Below, piece after piece: positions 6,615-15,028 of a stretch of DNA of 64,000 bases. Numbering within the stretch: the stretch's first letter is position 1; every line of letters starts with the position of its first letter. The DNA comes from Microthrixaceae bacterium (GTDB lineage: Bacteria; Actinomycetota; Acidimicrobiia; Acidimicrobiales; Microtrichaceae): assembly GCA_020637215.1 (NCBI GenBank), contig JACJWI010000001.1, positions 310,001 to 374,000 of the forward strand. The letters are read 5' to 3'. The position numbers were made by a program, and so were the translations under genes. The notes below the pieces were generated by a model. The model was not told the origin of the DNA. It saw only the letters and a list, made by a program, of their open reading frames with translations, and made no database searches.

Positions 6615-9161
6615 CTCGCCGCGCGGGGAGCCGATCAGGATCCGCACGTCGGTGATCCACGCCACGGGACCGGCCACGATGACCGGATCGGCGCGGACCT
6701 CGTGGATCTCCTCGACCGCGTCGACCAGCGCCGCCAAGCGGTGCACGAGCGACACGACCGGCACCCGGGTGAGCGGGTCGGTCAACGCCCGGGCCACCGA
6801 CGAGGCCGCCACCAGCATCGACGCGTCGGGCAGGGCGAGCGGGAGGACACCCAGCTCCCACGGATCGAACGCCGCCATCGGACCGCCCAGGCCCACCTCG
6901 ACGGTCCCGATCCGATCCGGCCGGCGGATGCGCACCGCGACGTCGAGACCCTGCTCCACCATCCGCTGGACCACCACCGGCTGCATGCCCTCCGGCCCGA
7001 GCGCCTCCTCCATGCGGGCCCAGGTCGCGGAGAGGTCATCGACTCCGGCGACGTCGAGCGCGACGCCGCTGAGCGCGGTGCGCTTGCGGCGGTCGCGTCG
7101 CCGGGCCTTGAGCGCCACGGGCCAGCCGATCTCCTCCGCCGCGGCGACGGCCTGCTCGACGGTCCGGACCTCCCTCCGATCCGCCACCCGCAGCCCGCAG
7201 GCCGCCAGCAGCTGCTCCTGGCGCGACGCGTCGAGCTCGAGCACCTGGTCCGGTCCCCCGTCGGCCCGCCACCGCTCCACCAGCGCCCGTGTCGCGTCCA
7301 CGTCGAGGCCCGACGGGGTCTCGTCGCCGTAGACCCGGGCGGTCGACCGCCACTCACGGGCGGTGGCCAGCCGACCGAGGGCGTTGCCGGCGTGCTCGGG
7401 GAAGGTGAAGAGGGGAACCGCGACCCCGGTCGCGTCGTCGACGAGCCGGGCCGGCCGCTCGCTGCCCACCGCCGAGATCACGACGGTCAGCTCGGAATGG
7501 TCCCGTGAGAACCCGAGCACCGCATCGACCAGATCGGGCGGCGGCAGCGGCCCCGGGGTCGTGTCGATGACGACCACCGATCGCACAGTCGGCTCCGATG
7601 CCGCGGCCGCCAGCGAGTCTGGGGCGGGCCCGACGTGGCCGGTGACCGGGTCCAGGCCGGCGGCCGCACACGCGTCGACGGCCAGATCGACCGCAGCACG
7701 GGAGGCGCCGACCACCGCCACGCCCCGACCACCCGGCGGCGGCTGGTCCGCGAGGAGACGCCCGATGGCGAACAGCTCCTGGAGGCTCGCCACCGGGATG
7801 ACCCCCGACTGGCGCAGCATCGCCCGGTCCCGACGCTGCTCGGGGCTCGGTCGACCGCCGGCCACCCTCGCCGTCGATGCCAACGCGGCGACCGTCCTCG
7901 TCCGGGACGCCGCACGAGCCGCCCGCACGAAGCGTGACGGCAGCGGTGCCGATCCCAGGTGGAGGAGGACCGCCCGGGTGCGGTCGTCGTCGGCCCAGTA
8001 GCTCAGGAGGTCGGCCACGTTGAGGTCGGCGGGCTCCGCGGTCGACACCAGGGTCGAGATCCCGAGGCCGACCCGTCGGGCGTGGTCCAGCACCGACGAC
8101 ACCACCTCGCCCGACTCGCTCAGCACGCCGATCGTCCCCGGCAACGGTCGAGCCTCGACGCACAGAGCGTCCAGGGCGACCGCAGGGTCGGTGTTGCAGA
8201 CTCCGAGGCTGCCGGGCCCGAGGAGCCTCAGACCTCGGCGTCGGACGACCTCGAGGATGGCCTCGGTCTGGGAGGCGTCCGCCTCGGACAGCACCACGAC
8301 CGCGCCAGCGGCTCGATCCGCGCACCGGTCGAGGACCTCGGGGAGCGCCGCGGCCGGGCCCGCGACCACCACCAGGTCCACCCCCTCGGGCAGCTCGTCG
8401 AGCGCGGCGGGCCCGCCGAGGGTGACCGATCCGGGGAACGCACCGTCGCGGAGTCGCTCGGCCAGTCGGACCAGGCAGCCGTCCTCGATCGGGACCGGGC
8501 GACGCCCGGGATCGGTGGTCGACCTCGGACCGCCGGCGCCGGCGTCGATGAGCGCCACGGTCGCGGGCTCGAGCATCCGTCGCACCGACGCGGCCTCGGC
8601 CAAGCGTTCACGCCGGTCCACCGCCGCGGTCACATCGTCGGTGGGACGTAGGTCGAACGCCAGATCGATGATGCCGTCGTCGAGCTGGCTGGCGACCTCG
8701 TAGCCCGCGGAGGCGAAGACCTTGAGCATCTTGCGGTTGTTGGGCAGGGTCGTGGCCCGGAACCGGGTGATGCCGTTCTCGCGGGCCGCCGCGGCCAGGT
8801 ACTCGAGCATGACGGTCGCGAGCCCTCGACCGTGGTGCCGGTCGTCGACGAAGAACGCCACCTCGGCGGTGTCGGTCCCCTCGTAGCGCTCGTAACGGGC
8901 GACTCCGACCAGTTCGTCGTCGAGCAGGGCGACGAACGCGACCCGATCGCGGTGATCCACGCGGGTGAAGTGCTCGAGCTCGCGCTCCGAGAGACGGGGC
9001 CGCGGCGAGAAGAACCGGAAGTAGATCGACTCCGGGGACTGGCGCTCGTGGAAGCGGGTGATCAACCCGGCGTCGTCGGGTCGGATCGAACGCATCCGTA
9101 CGGTGTGGCCGTCGCGGAGGACGACGTCGGCTTCCCACGAGTCGGGCACGGCACGCTCCAC
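6591..9161 (-). CDS. GNAT acetyltransferase / ADP-forming acyl-CoA synthetase-like protein (Pat-like)
   Basis: The 856-residue protein begins with a GNAT acetyltransferase domain (residues about 15-175; acetyl-CoA loop near DDRHHGRGLATVML). It continues with a CoA-binding and ligase-type region like NDP-forming acetyl-CoA synthetases, and ends in an ATP-grasp domain (WPVALKARRRDRRKR). Proteins of this build acetylate lysines, classically to switch off acyl-CoA synthetases, with the synthetase half sensing acyl-CoA or nucleotide. The GTG at 9161 has TAGTGT seven bases upstream, a leaderless arrangement; a GTG at 9149 with GGAG six bases before it is the alternative. Its 3' end overlaps the acyl-CoA dehydrogenase gene tail-to-tail, which suggests linked control of acyl-CoA metabolism (inference). 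Confidence 0.85.
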   Translation of the reverse strand: MERAVPDSWEADVVLRDGHTVRMRSIRPDDAGLITRFHERQSPESIYFRFFSPRPRLSERELEHFTRVDHRDRVAFVALLDDELVGVARYERYEGTDTAEVAFFVDDRHHGRGLATVMLEYLAAAARENGITRFRATTLPNNRKMLKVFASAGYEVASQLDDGIIDLAFDLRPTDDVTAAVDRRERLAEAASVRRMLEPATVALIDAGAGGPRSTTDPGRRPVPIEDGCLVRLAERLRDGAFPGSVTLGGPAALDELPEGVDLVVVAGPAAALPEVLDRCADRAAGAVVVLSEADASQTEAILEVVRRRGLRLLGPGSLGVCNTDPAVALDALCVEARPLPGTIGVLSESGEVVSSVLDHARRVGLGISTLVSTAEPADLNVADLLSYWADDDRTRAVLLHLGSAPLPSRFVRAARAASRTRTVAALASTARVAGGRPSPEQRRDRAMLRQSGVIPVASLQELFAIGRLLADQPPPGGRGVAVVGASRAAVDLAVDACAAAGLDPVTGHVGPAPDSLAAAASEPTVRSVVVIDTTPGPLPPPDLVDAVLGFSRDHSELTVVISAVGSERPARLVDDATGVAVPLFTFPEHAGNALGRLATAREWRSTARVYGDETPSGLDVDATRALVERWRADGGPDQVLELDASRQEQLLAACGLRVADRREVRTVEQAVAAAEEIGWPVALKARRRDRRKRTALSGVALDVAGVDDLSATWARMEEALGPEGMQPVVVQRMVEQGLDVAVRIRRPDRIGTVEVGLGGPMAAFDPWELGVLPLALPDASMLVAASSVARALTDPLTRVPVVSLVHRLAALVDAVEEIHEVRADPVIVAGPVAWITDVRILIGSPRGELPVRHLG

Positions 9162-9210
9162 CGCGGCGACACTACCGACCGGCCCCGCTGCACCGCCTCG
9201 GCGACCCCCT

Positions 9211-9264
9211 CCGCTTTGTCCCGCACAGGCGCGGTGATCACCGCGCCTGTGCGGGACAAAGCGG
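9211..9264. repeat. Perfect 54-bp palindrome, probable terminator hairpin
   Basis: Bases 9211-9237 and 9238-9264 are exact reverse complements: 27-bp arms with no spacer, beginning CCGCTTTGTCCCGCACAGG. It lies between the alpha/beta hydrolase (stop 9277) and the Pat-like gene (start 9161), both minus strand. There is no T-tract. A long GC-rich hairpin after a stop codon would fit a terminator isolating the leaderless Pat-like promoter. Confidence 0.8.
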
Positions 9265-9276
9265 GTGTGGGGCCGG

Positions 9277-10218
9277 TCAGGCGAGCGCGGCGACCTCGTC
9301 GCGCAGCAGCGCCGCCAGCTCGAGCGGCCGGTCGCCCTGGACGCTGTGACCGGCGTCGTCGACCACGACGACACGGGCGTCGGGACGCCGACGCCGCAGC
9401 TCGGCGACGTCCGCCTCGTCGACCACGGGGCTGTTCGAGCCGCGCACCAGCACAAGGGGATCGGTCGACTCGGAGATCGCCTCCCACAGACCCGCCACAA
9501 CCCCGGCCGCATCGCCCTCGGGGTGCTCGGCGAGGGGACGCCGGTCGTAGTTCCACTCCCAGGACCCGTCCTCGCAGCGATGGGCGTTGTGGAGGATGCC
9601 CCGACGCAACGACTCCGGGGTGCGGGTCGGGTTGAACTCGACCGTGCGCTCGTAGATCTCACCGAAGGTCGGAAACGACTGCGGACCGGCGATGAACGCG
9701 TGCACCGCCGCGGCCTTGTCGGCGTCGACACCGGGGGTGATGTCGACGAGCACCGACCGGGCGACCTCCGGTAGACGCGCCGCGAGCGCGATCGCGGTCA
9801 GCCCGCCGAGCGACATGCCCACCAGCAGAGCCGGACCCTCGATCAGCGGCGGCAGGGCCTCGGCCAGGGCCTCGGCGTTGGAGACCGGGTCGTAGGCCTG
9901 GTCGGCTCGCCAGCTCGAGCGGCCGTGTCCGGGCAGGTCGACGGCGAGGACGCCGTGCGGGCGCAGAGCCAGAGCGACGGTGTCCCAGGTGTGCGCGTTC
10001 TGGGCGCCGCCGTGGACGAGGACCACCCGGGGAGGTTCCGACCCCCAGCGCAGAGCCGACACCACCCGACCGTCACCGAGACGTCGCTCCACCCGCTCGA
10101 CCACGACGTCCGCCGCTGCGTCCAGGTCGTACTCGGCGCAGTTCTCCTCGAAGTAGGCCATCTCGTCGTAGACGAAGGCCGGGTCATCGGGATCGATCCC
10201 GGGTACCGAGAGGGTCAT
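9277..10218 (-). CDS. Alpha/beta-fold hydrolase
   Basis: This 313-residue cytosolic protein has the alpha/beta hydrolase oxyanion segment VLVHGGAQNAHTWD, the DLPGHGRS strand-turn, the nucleophile elbow VGMSLGG, and the catalytic-histidine segment DDAGHSVQ near the C-terminus. The substrate is unknown; an ester or epoxide are common for this group. The ATG at 10218 is preceded by TACATT seven bases upstream, so the mRNA is probably leaderless. The 54-bp palindrome directly follows its stop. Confidence 0.88.
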   Translation of the reverse strand: MTLSVPGIDPDDPAFVYDEMAYFEENCAEYDLDAAADVVVERVERRLGDGRVVSALRWGSEPPRVVLVHGGAQNAHTWDTVALALRPHGVLAVDLPGHGRSSWRADQAYDPVSNAEALAEALPPLIEGPALLVGMSLGGLTAIALAARLPEVARSVLVDITPGVDADKAAAVHAFIAGPQSFPTFGEIYERTVEFNPTRTPESLRRGILHNAHRCEDGSWEWNYDRRPLAEHPEGDAAGVVAGLWEAISESTDPLVLVRGSNSPVVDEADVAELRRRRPDARVVVVDDAGHSVQGDRPLELAALLRDEVAALA

Positions 10219-10347
10219 GGCCGCCAATGTAGGAGCCCCCGGGGGCAGGGTCCGCCGCGAACGCGGCGCGTCGGGATGACAAGATGCACGTCGAACCGAG
10301 GCCCCTCCCGACCGGCGGGACGGGGGTGACGAGGGAGGACCGCCAGG

Positions 10348-12750
10348 ATGCACCGGATGAGGGGATCGCGCTGGCGCGCGTCGGTGGCGGTGCTGGCGGT
10401 CGTCGTGCTCGCAGCCGCCTGCACCCAGGACGTCGACGGCGACGACTCCTCCGCAGGTACGGGCGGCCTGCCCGCCGATGTCGGAGCGGCCACGTTCTCG
10501 ACCACCGGCAGCGTCGGCCAGGTCCACGTGAGCGGCGCCACCGCTGATCAGGAGCTGGCCCTGTACGACCGCGACGGCAAGACCGTCGGGACCGGCACCA
10601 CCGATGCGCAGGGGGCGTTGATCTTCCGCGAGGTCGATCCCGGACAGGGGTACCGGGTGGCGACCACCGACGATCCGGTCCTCGCCTCGACGGCGGTTCG
10701 GGTCGAGAGCCCGACGTCGTCGCTGCCCGAGCAGTCCTTCTACGACGGCCAGCACCTGGAGCCGGGCTTCACCTACATCACGACCCGGGACGGCACGACC
10801 CTGTCGTCGTCGGTGTACCTGCCGGGTCCGGTCGAGGACGGGCCCTACCCGACGGTGGTCGAGTACTCGGGCTATGACCCGTCACGGCCGGGCACCAACC
10901 TGCTCGAGGAGAACGCGGAGGCCCTCCGACCGATCGTCGGCGACGACCCGTCCGCTCTGTGCCCCGTCGCGCCCTTCGCCTGCAACGCACCGGCCCAACC
11001 CTCGTCGATGATGGCGCTCGCCATGGGCTACGCCGTCGTCGCGGTGAACGTCCGGGGCACGGGGTGCTCCGGCGGGGCCTACGACTTCTTCGAGCCGCTC
11101 CAGCTCACCGACGGCTACGACGTCATCGAGACCGTCGCGGCCCAGCCCTGGGTCAAGGACCACCACGTCGGCATGGTCGGGCTCTCCTACCCGGGAATCG
11201 CCCAGCTGTTCGTCGCCTCGACCAACCCGCCGTCGCTGGCCGCGATCGCTCCGCTGTCGGTCATCGACGACACCGTCCGGGGCACCCTGTCCCCCGGCGG
11301 GATCTTCAACGTCGGCTTCGCCGGATCGTGGGCCGAGGACGTCGGCAAGAAGGCCGAGGCCTACGGCCAGGGCTGGGAGAAGGCCCGCGTCGACGCCGGC
11401 GACACGACCTGCGCCGACAACCAGCTGTTCCGTGGCCAGAACGTCGACGTCGCCGCCAAGGCCCGTTCCCAGCGCTACTACCCGCCGAAGATGGCCGACC
11501 CACTCAACGCGTCGTTGTTCGTCGACAAGATCGACGTCCCGGTCTTCCTGACCGGCTCCTTCCAGGACGAGCAGACCGGCGGCCGGTTCCCGCTCCTGTT
11601 CGACCGCTTCACCGGATCCCCGGTCACGCACTTCACCGCCATGAACGGTGCCCACGCCGACGGCTACGCGCCGGTCAACCTCGCCGAGTGGAAGACGTTC
11701 CTCGACCTCTACGTCGCCGGGAAGCTCACCGACATCCCCACGCCGGTCAAGCTCTTCGCCCCGGTGATCATGGACAGGATCTTCAAGGCCGACATCGCCC
11801 TCCCCCCGCTCCGCTTCCTCGACTCGCCCTCGATCGAGCAGGCCCGGGCGGCCTACGAAGCCGAAGCCCCGATCAACGTCCTGTTCGAGTCGGGCGCCGG
11901 CGACACCACCCAACCGGGGGCGCCGGTTCCGTCGGTCCAGGTCCGCACCACCGAGTGGCCGCCGCCCGGAACCCGGCCCGAAGCCTTCTACCTGGGCCCC
12001 GACGGGACCATGAGCACCACCGCCCCGACCGCCGCGAGCAAGGGCTCCGGTGCCGACACGGCGTCCCGCTTCGAGGTCGATCCGGCCCTGGCCGAGCGCA
12101 CCACCTTCACCGGCGACAGCGGCGACATCTTCCACGCCCTGCCCGACTACGACTGGCAGCAGGAACCCGACGGTTCAGCCGCGGTGTTCGTGTCGGAGCC
12201 GTTCGACGAGGATCAGGTCTTCGCGGGTTCGGCCAGCGCGGACCTGTGGATCCGGTCCTCCTCGACCAGCGCCGACCTGGGGGTGACGCTGTCGGAGGTG
12301 CGACCGGACGGCAAGGAGACCTTCATCCAGGCCGGGGTGCTGCGCGCCGAGCACCGCAAGGTGGCCAAGGGGTCGACGAAGCTGCTGCCCCTTCACTCCC
12401 TCCTGAAGTCCGACGCCGAACCGCTCGAGGCGAACACGTGGACCGAGGCGCGCGTCGAGGTGTTCCCGTTCGCCCACATCGTGCGGGCCGGGTCACGGAT
12501 CCGCCTCTCGGTGCACACCCCCGGCGGCGACCGTCCCCGTTGGAGCTACGTGATCGACGAGCAACCCGACGGCACCACGATTGACGTCGGCCACTCCGCC
12601 GAGCACCCCTCACGCCTGGTGATGCCGCTGTCGCCGGAACTGTTGGCCGACACGCCGTACCCCGCCACCCTCCCGCCGTGCCCGGGGCTGCGCGGACAGC
12701 CGTGTCGGACCTTCGTCCCCTACGCGAACACCGAGACCGACGGCGGATGA
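10348..12750 (+). CDS. CocE/NonD-family hydrolase, secreted lipoprotein
   Basis: The 800-residue protein starts with a lipoprotein signal peptide (hydrophobic stretch ending LAAAC, lipidated Cys near residue 28), followed by a short carboxypeptidase-regulatory-like segment. Its alpha/beta hydrolase core is of the X-Pro dipeptidyl-peptidase/CocE type, with a nucleophile in VGLSYPGI. The C-terminal region (from about residue 560) is the jelly-roll domain of the family. It probably cleaves peptides or esters outside the membrane; the exact substrate is not readable. GGAGG nine bases before the ATG supports the start. The next gene, a MarR regulator, starts in its stop codon (ATGA), suggesting linked control. 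Confidence 0.88.
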   Translation: MHRMRGSRWRASVAVLAVVVLAAACTQDVDGDDSSAGTGGLPADVGAATFSTTGSVGQVHVSGATADQELALYDRDGKTVGTGTTDAQGALIFREVDPGQGYRVATTDDPVLASTAVRVESPTSSLPEQSFYDGQHLEPGFTYITTRDGTTLSSSVYLPGPVEDGPYPTVVEYSGYDPSRPGTNLLEENAEALRPIVGDDPSALCPVAPFACNAPAQPSSMMALAMGYAVVAVNVRGTGCSGGAYDFFEPLQLTDGYDVIETVAAQPWVKDHHVGMVGLSYPGIAQLFVASTNPPSLAAIAPLSVIDDTVRGTLSPGGIFNVGFAGSWAEDVGKKAEAYGQGWEKARVDAGDTTCADNQLFRGQNVDVAAKARSQRYYPPKMADPLNASLFVDKIDVPVFLTGSFQDEQTGGRFPLLFDRFTGSPVTHFTAMNGAHADGYAPVNLAEWKTFLDLYVAGKLTDIPTPVKLFAPVIMDRIFKADIALPPLRFLDSPSIEQARAAYEAEAPINVLFESGAGDTTQPGAPVPSVQVRTTEWPPPGTRPEAFYLGPDGTMSTTAPTAASKGSGADTASRFEVDPALAERTTFTGDSGDIFHALPDYDWQQEPDGSAAVFVSEPFDEDQVFAGSASADLWIRSSSTSADLGVTLSEVRPDGKETFIQAGVLRAEHRKVAKGSTKLLPLHSLLKSDAEPLEANTWTEARVEVFPFAHIVRAGSRIRLSVHTPGGDRPRWSYVIDEQPDGTTIDVGHSAEHPSRLVMPLSPELLADTPYPATLPPCPGLRGQPCRTFVPYANTETDGG

Positions 12751-13262
12751 GCCCGGCGGACGCCGACGAGGTCCCGTGGCTGGACGACCGGGAGCAGGCC
12801 GCGTGGCGGTCCTACCTCGACCTGCGCGACGAGTTGGCCCTGCGTCTGGAACGGCACCTGCAGACCGCCTCGGGGCTCTCCAGCGCCGACTACCAGGTCC
12901 TGGTGCACCTGTCGGAGACCGACGGGGATCGGGCCCGGCCCGTCGAGCTGTGCCGCACCCTGCGCTGGCAGCAGAGCCGCCTGTCGCACCAGCTGACCCG
13001 GATGGAGCGGCGGGGCCTGGTGGAACGTCTGGAGTGCCACGAGGACGGTCGGGGATCGATCGTGGCCCTGACCCCGGTGGGCCGGTCGGCGATCGAGTCC
13101 GCCGCGCCCGGACACGTCCGGGACCTGCGGGACCTGCTGATCGAACCCCTCGGGCGCGACGGCTTCCTGCAGTTGGGAGACCTGGCTCGACAGGTGCTCG
13201 ACGCCATGCCCGAGGAGTCCACCGGCACCACCCGGGCCGACGCGGGGAACCGGTCGAGCTGA
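12747..13262 (+). CDS. MarR-family transcriptional regulator
   Basis: The 171-residue protein contains a MarR winged helix-turn-helix: YQVLVHLSE, then the recognition region LRWQQSRLSHQLTRMERRGL, then the wing with DGRGSIVALTPVGR. Such dimeric repressors respond to phenolic or other small ligands. The ATG at 12747 overlaps the stop of the preceding hydrolase gene in an ATGA, so the two are cotranscribed and translationally coupled. No ligand can be named. Confidence 0.9.
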   Translation: MSPADADEVPWLDDREQAAWRSYLDLRDELALRLERHLQTASGLSSADYQVLVHLSETDGDRARPVELCRTLRWQQSRLSHQLTRMERRGLVERLECHEDGRGSIVALTPVGRSAIESAAPGHVRDLRDLLIEPLGRDGFLQLGDLARQVLDAMPEESTGTTRADAGNRSS

Positions 13263-13332
13263 GCGGTCGAACCGATCCGATTCGTCGACGTTCGGGCCGA
13301 ACGGGCACGGACGCCAGTACGCGGGCTCCAGG

Positions 13333-13740
13333 TCAGTCCACGTCGAGCCGCTCGACGCGTTGGCCCGTGACGGAAGCGATCAACTCGAAGTCCTTGTCCA
13401 CGTGCAGGACGCTGAGGTCCGTGAGCTCGGCTGTGGCTGCGATCAGCAGGTCCGGCACGGAGGGTGCCCTGTGGTGCCCTCGCTCAGACAGCACCCGCTG
13501 GAGTTCGAGTGCGCGGTCTTCGATCTTCGGCGTGAGGTGCTCGATCGGCATCGACGCGATCGGAGATTCGTCCAGCAGCGACCGGTGGTCGGTCGCGGAG
13601 CGGGCGGAGTAGCCGACTTCCAGCAGCGTGACGGTGCAGATCCGCACGAGGCCCCGCTCGATGCGCTCCGCCCACTCGCCGGCGCGAGGGTCGAGGTGAA
13701 GTCGTGAGATGGCCGACTTGTCGATGAGCCACGATCTCAC
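13333..13740 (-). CDS. vapC: PIN-domain ribonuclease toxin (VapC-like)
   Basis: This 135-residue protein has the PIN-domain acidic residues in LIDKSA (near residue 7), VPDLLIAATA and HVDKDFELIA. VapC toxins cut tRNA or rRNA to arrest growth. The GTG start at 13740 overlaps the antitoxin stop by four bases (GTGA), the normal antitoxin-first order. The acidic site is complete and no frameshift is seen, so it is likely active. Confidence 0.9.
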   Translation of the reverse strand: MRSWLIDKSAISRLHLDPRAGEWAERIERGLVRICTVTLLEVGYSARSATDHRSLLDESPIASMPIEHLTPKIEDRALELQRVLSERGHHRAPSVPDLLIAATAELTDLSVLHVDKDFELIASVTGQRVERLDVD

Positions 13741-13958
13741 GACCAGGCGCCGTCCATCACGGAAGGATCGTTCAGGTCGGTGACGAGCGCCGCGACTCGC
13801 CGCAACTGCTCGACGGTGACCGGGCCTGCATCACTGAGCCTCTCGCGGTCGAGCGCCCGTCGGAGGTACTCGCTGCGCGACAGCCCGACCCGCTTCGCCC
13901 TGGCATCGATCGCGCTGAGGACGTCGTCGGGAACGTCTCTGATCAGGATGTCCGTCAT
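13737..13958 (-). CDS. vapB: VapB-like ribbon-helix-helix antitoxin
   Basis: A 73-residue protein with an N-terminal ribbon-helix-helix DNA-binding motif (MTDILIRDVPDDVLSAID) and a C-terminal toxin-binding tail. It should neutralise the adjacent PIN toxin and repress the operon. A strong GGAGG lies eight bases before the ATG at 13958. The inverted repeat at 13972-13989 is the likely operator. Confidence 0.88.
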   Translation of the reverse strand: MTDILIRDVPDDVLSAIDARAKRVGLSRSEYLRRALDRERLSDAGPVTVEQLRRVAALVTDLNDPSVMDGAWS

Positions 13959-13971
13959 TCTGCACCACCTC

Positions 13972-13989
13972 CGATATCAGATGATATCG
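13972..13989. promoter_or_regulatory. Inverted repeat, probable VapB operator
   Basis: CGATATCA and TGATATCG are perfect 8-bp arms separated by GA, with a third GATATC at 13995-14000. The site lies directly upstream of the vapB ribosome site and is AT-rich against a GC-rich background, as expected for an autoregulated toxin-antitoxin operator. Confidence 0.65.
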
Positions 13990-14072
13990 CTGCTCGATAT
14001 CTTGCCGCCGGCCAGCCGACTCTGAGGCGGCGTCTCGTGGGGCATGGCGTAACAAGAGAGCCTTGCATCGCC

Positions 14073-14105
14073 TTCGGCATGCTTGCATATTGCAAGCATG
14101 CCGAA
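14073..14105. promoter_or_regulatory. 33-bp inverted repeat spanning an antitoxin start codon, probable operator
   Basis: Perfect 15-bp arms 14073-14087 (TTCGGCATGCTTGCA) and 14091-14105 flank the spacer TAT. The right arm contains the ATG at 14098 of the second antitoxin gene. A bound antitoxin dimer would block transcription, and the RNA hairpin would also hide the start codon. Confidence 0.7.
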
Positions 14106-14328
14106 CATCCTCGTGCGAGACCTCCCAGACGATGTCCATGGCGCACTCCAACGTCGGGCGGAGCAGCAGGGCCAGTCGCTCCAGCAGTACCTGACGAACG
14201 AGCTCATCCGTCTGGTCGAGCGCCCGACCCCCGAAGAGCTCTTCGCTCGTGTCGACCGACGGCGGGGCGGCAAGGTGGGCCTCGGGCAGGCCGTTGCCGA
14301 CCTCCGGGGCGAGCGGCCCGCCTCGTGA
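14098..14328 (+). CDS. FitA/VapB-like ribbon-helix-helix antitoxin
   Basis: A 76-residue protein starting MPNILVRDLPDDVHGALQRR, a ribbon-helix-helix DNA-binding domain of the FitA type, followed by a toxin-binding tail (RPTPEELFARVDRR). It is divergent from the first toxin-antitoxin pair. The start lies inside a 33-bp palindrome, probably its own operator. Its stop overlaps the GTG of the following toxin reading frame (GTGA). The partner toxin is frameshifted, so this antitoxin may now act alone or against toxins from elsewhere. Confidence 0.85.
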   Translation: MPNILVRDLPDDVHGALQRRAEQQGQSLQQYLTNELIRLVERPTPEELFARVDRRRGGKVGLGQAVADLRGERPAS

Positions 14329-14719
14329 TCGTGGTCGACGCGTCCGTCCTCGCGAACGCCTTGATGACGGCCCCGACGGCACCCGCGCACGCAATCGTCT
14401 CACCAACGCGAGCGACCTGTGTGCGCCGGATCTGATCGACGTGGAGACCACAGCGGTCCTCCGCCAACGGTGGATCGCTGGTGACCTGACCGACCGGCGC
14501 TTCTCCGAAGCCATCAGCGACCTCGAGGACCTCGACCTCACTCGCTATCCCACGCTCTCGCTGATGCGCCGGGCGTTCGAGTTGCGATCGAAGGTGACCG
14601 CCTACGACGCCGCATGCGTCGCTCTCGCCGAACGACTCGGCTGCTCCCTGCTCACCGCCGACCAGAAGTTGGCCGCCGCTCCGACGGTCGCCTGCGCTGT
14701 CGAGGTCCTGTATCCCTGA
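14325..14719 (+). pseudogene. PIN-domain toxin (VapC/FitB-like), frameshifted
   Basis: The N-terminus MIVVDASVLANAL begins at GTG 14325 and is a typical PIN start with the first catalytic Asp. After TTG at 14361-14363 the frame runs into a stop at 14433. Homology continues in the -1 frame as DDGPDGTRARNRL, through VTAYDAACVALAERLG and LLTADQKLA to a stop at 14719. Joining the frames by one base restores a full toxin of about 131 residues with all acidic residues. A one-base deletion is the simplest reading; a sequencing error or programmed -1 slippage cannot be excluded. Confidence 0.8.
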
Positions 14720-14863
14720 ACGCCGGGACCGGGACGTTGGCGATGCGACGATCTCGCGGCGCGTGTCCTGTTCGTCGTCGTCAGGCGAGACTCGGAGCCT
14801 GCTCGTGCCGCACATCAGGAGCCAGGTCCGCCCCGTTGGGCCGGACCACGGTGGCCGGACCCG

Positions 14864-14897
14864 AAAACGCAGGATCCCCTGCCGTGGCAGGGGACCT
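14864..14897 (-). terminator. Rho-independent terminator after tRNA-Val
   Basis: On the minus strand the 9-bp arms 14894-14886 and 14883-14875 (TCCCCTGCC pairing), extended by three more pairs, form a GC-rich hairpin. A T4 run (14867-14864) follows three bases after it. It begins four bases after the tRNA CCA end. Confidence 0.75.
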
Positions 14898-14900
14898 GAC

Positions 14901-14977
14901 TGGTGGGCGTACACGGACTTGAACCGTGGACCTCTTCCGTGTCGAGGAAGCGCTCTAGCCAACTGAGCTATACGCCC
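14901..14977 (-). tRNA. tRNA-Val (GAC)
   Basis: The cloverleaf reads from 14977: acceptor GGGCGTA pairing with TACGCCC, D-arm GCTC/GAGC, anticodon stem CTTCC/GGAAG with loop TCGACAC, a T-arm with TTCAAGT, and an encoded CCA (14903-14901). The anticodon is GAC, reading GUC/GUU valine codons. Position 33 is C instead of the near-universal U. Confidence 0.93.
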
Positions 14978-15028
14978 GCGAGGGCGACAACATAGCAGGC
15001 CCGGACCGCCGGTCTGACGCCACGACGC

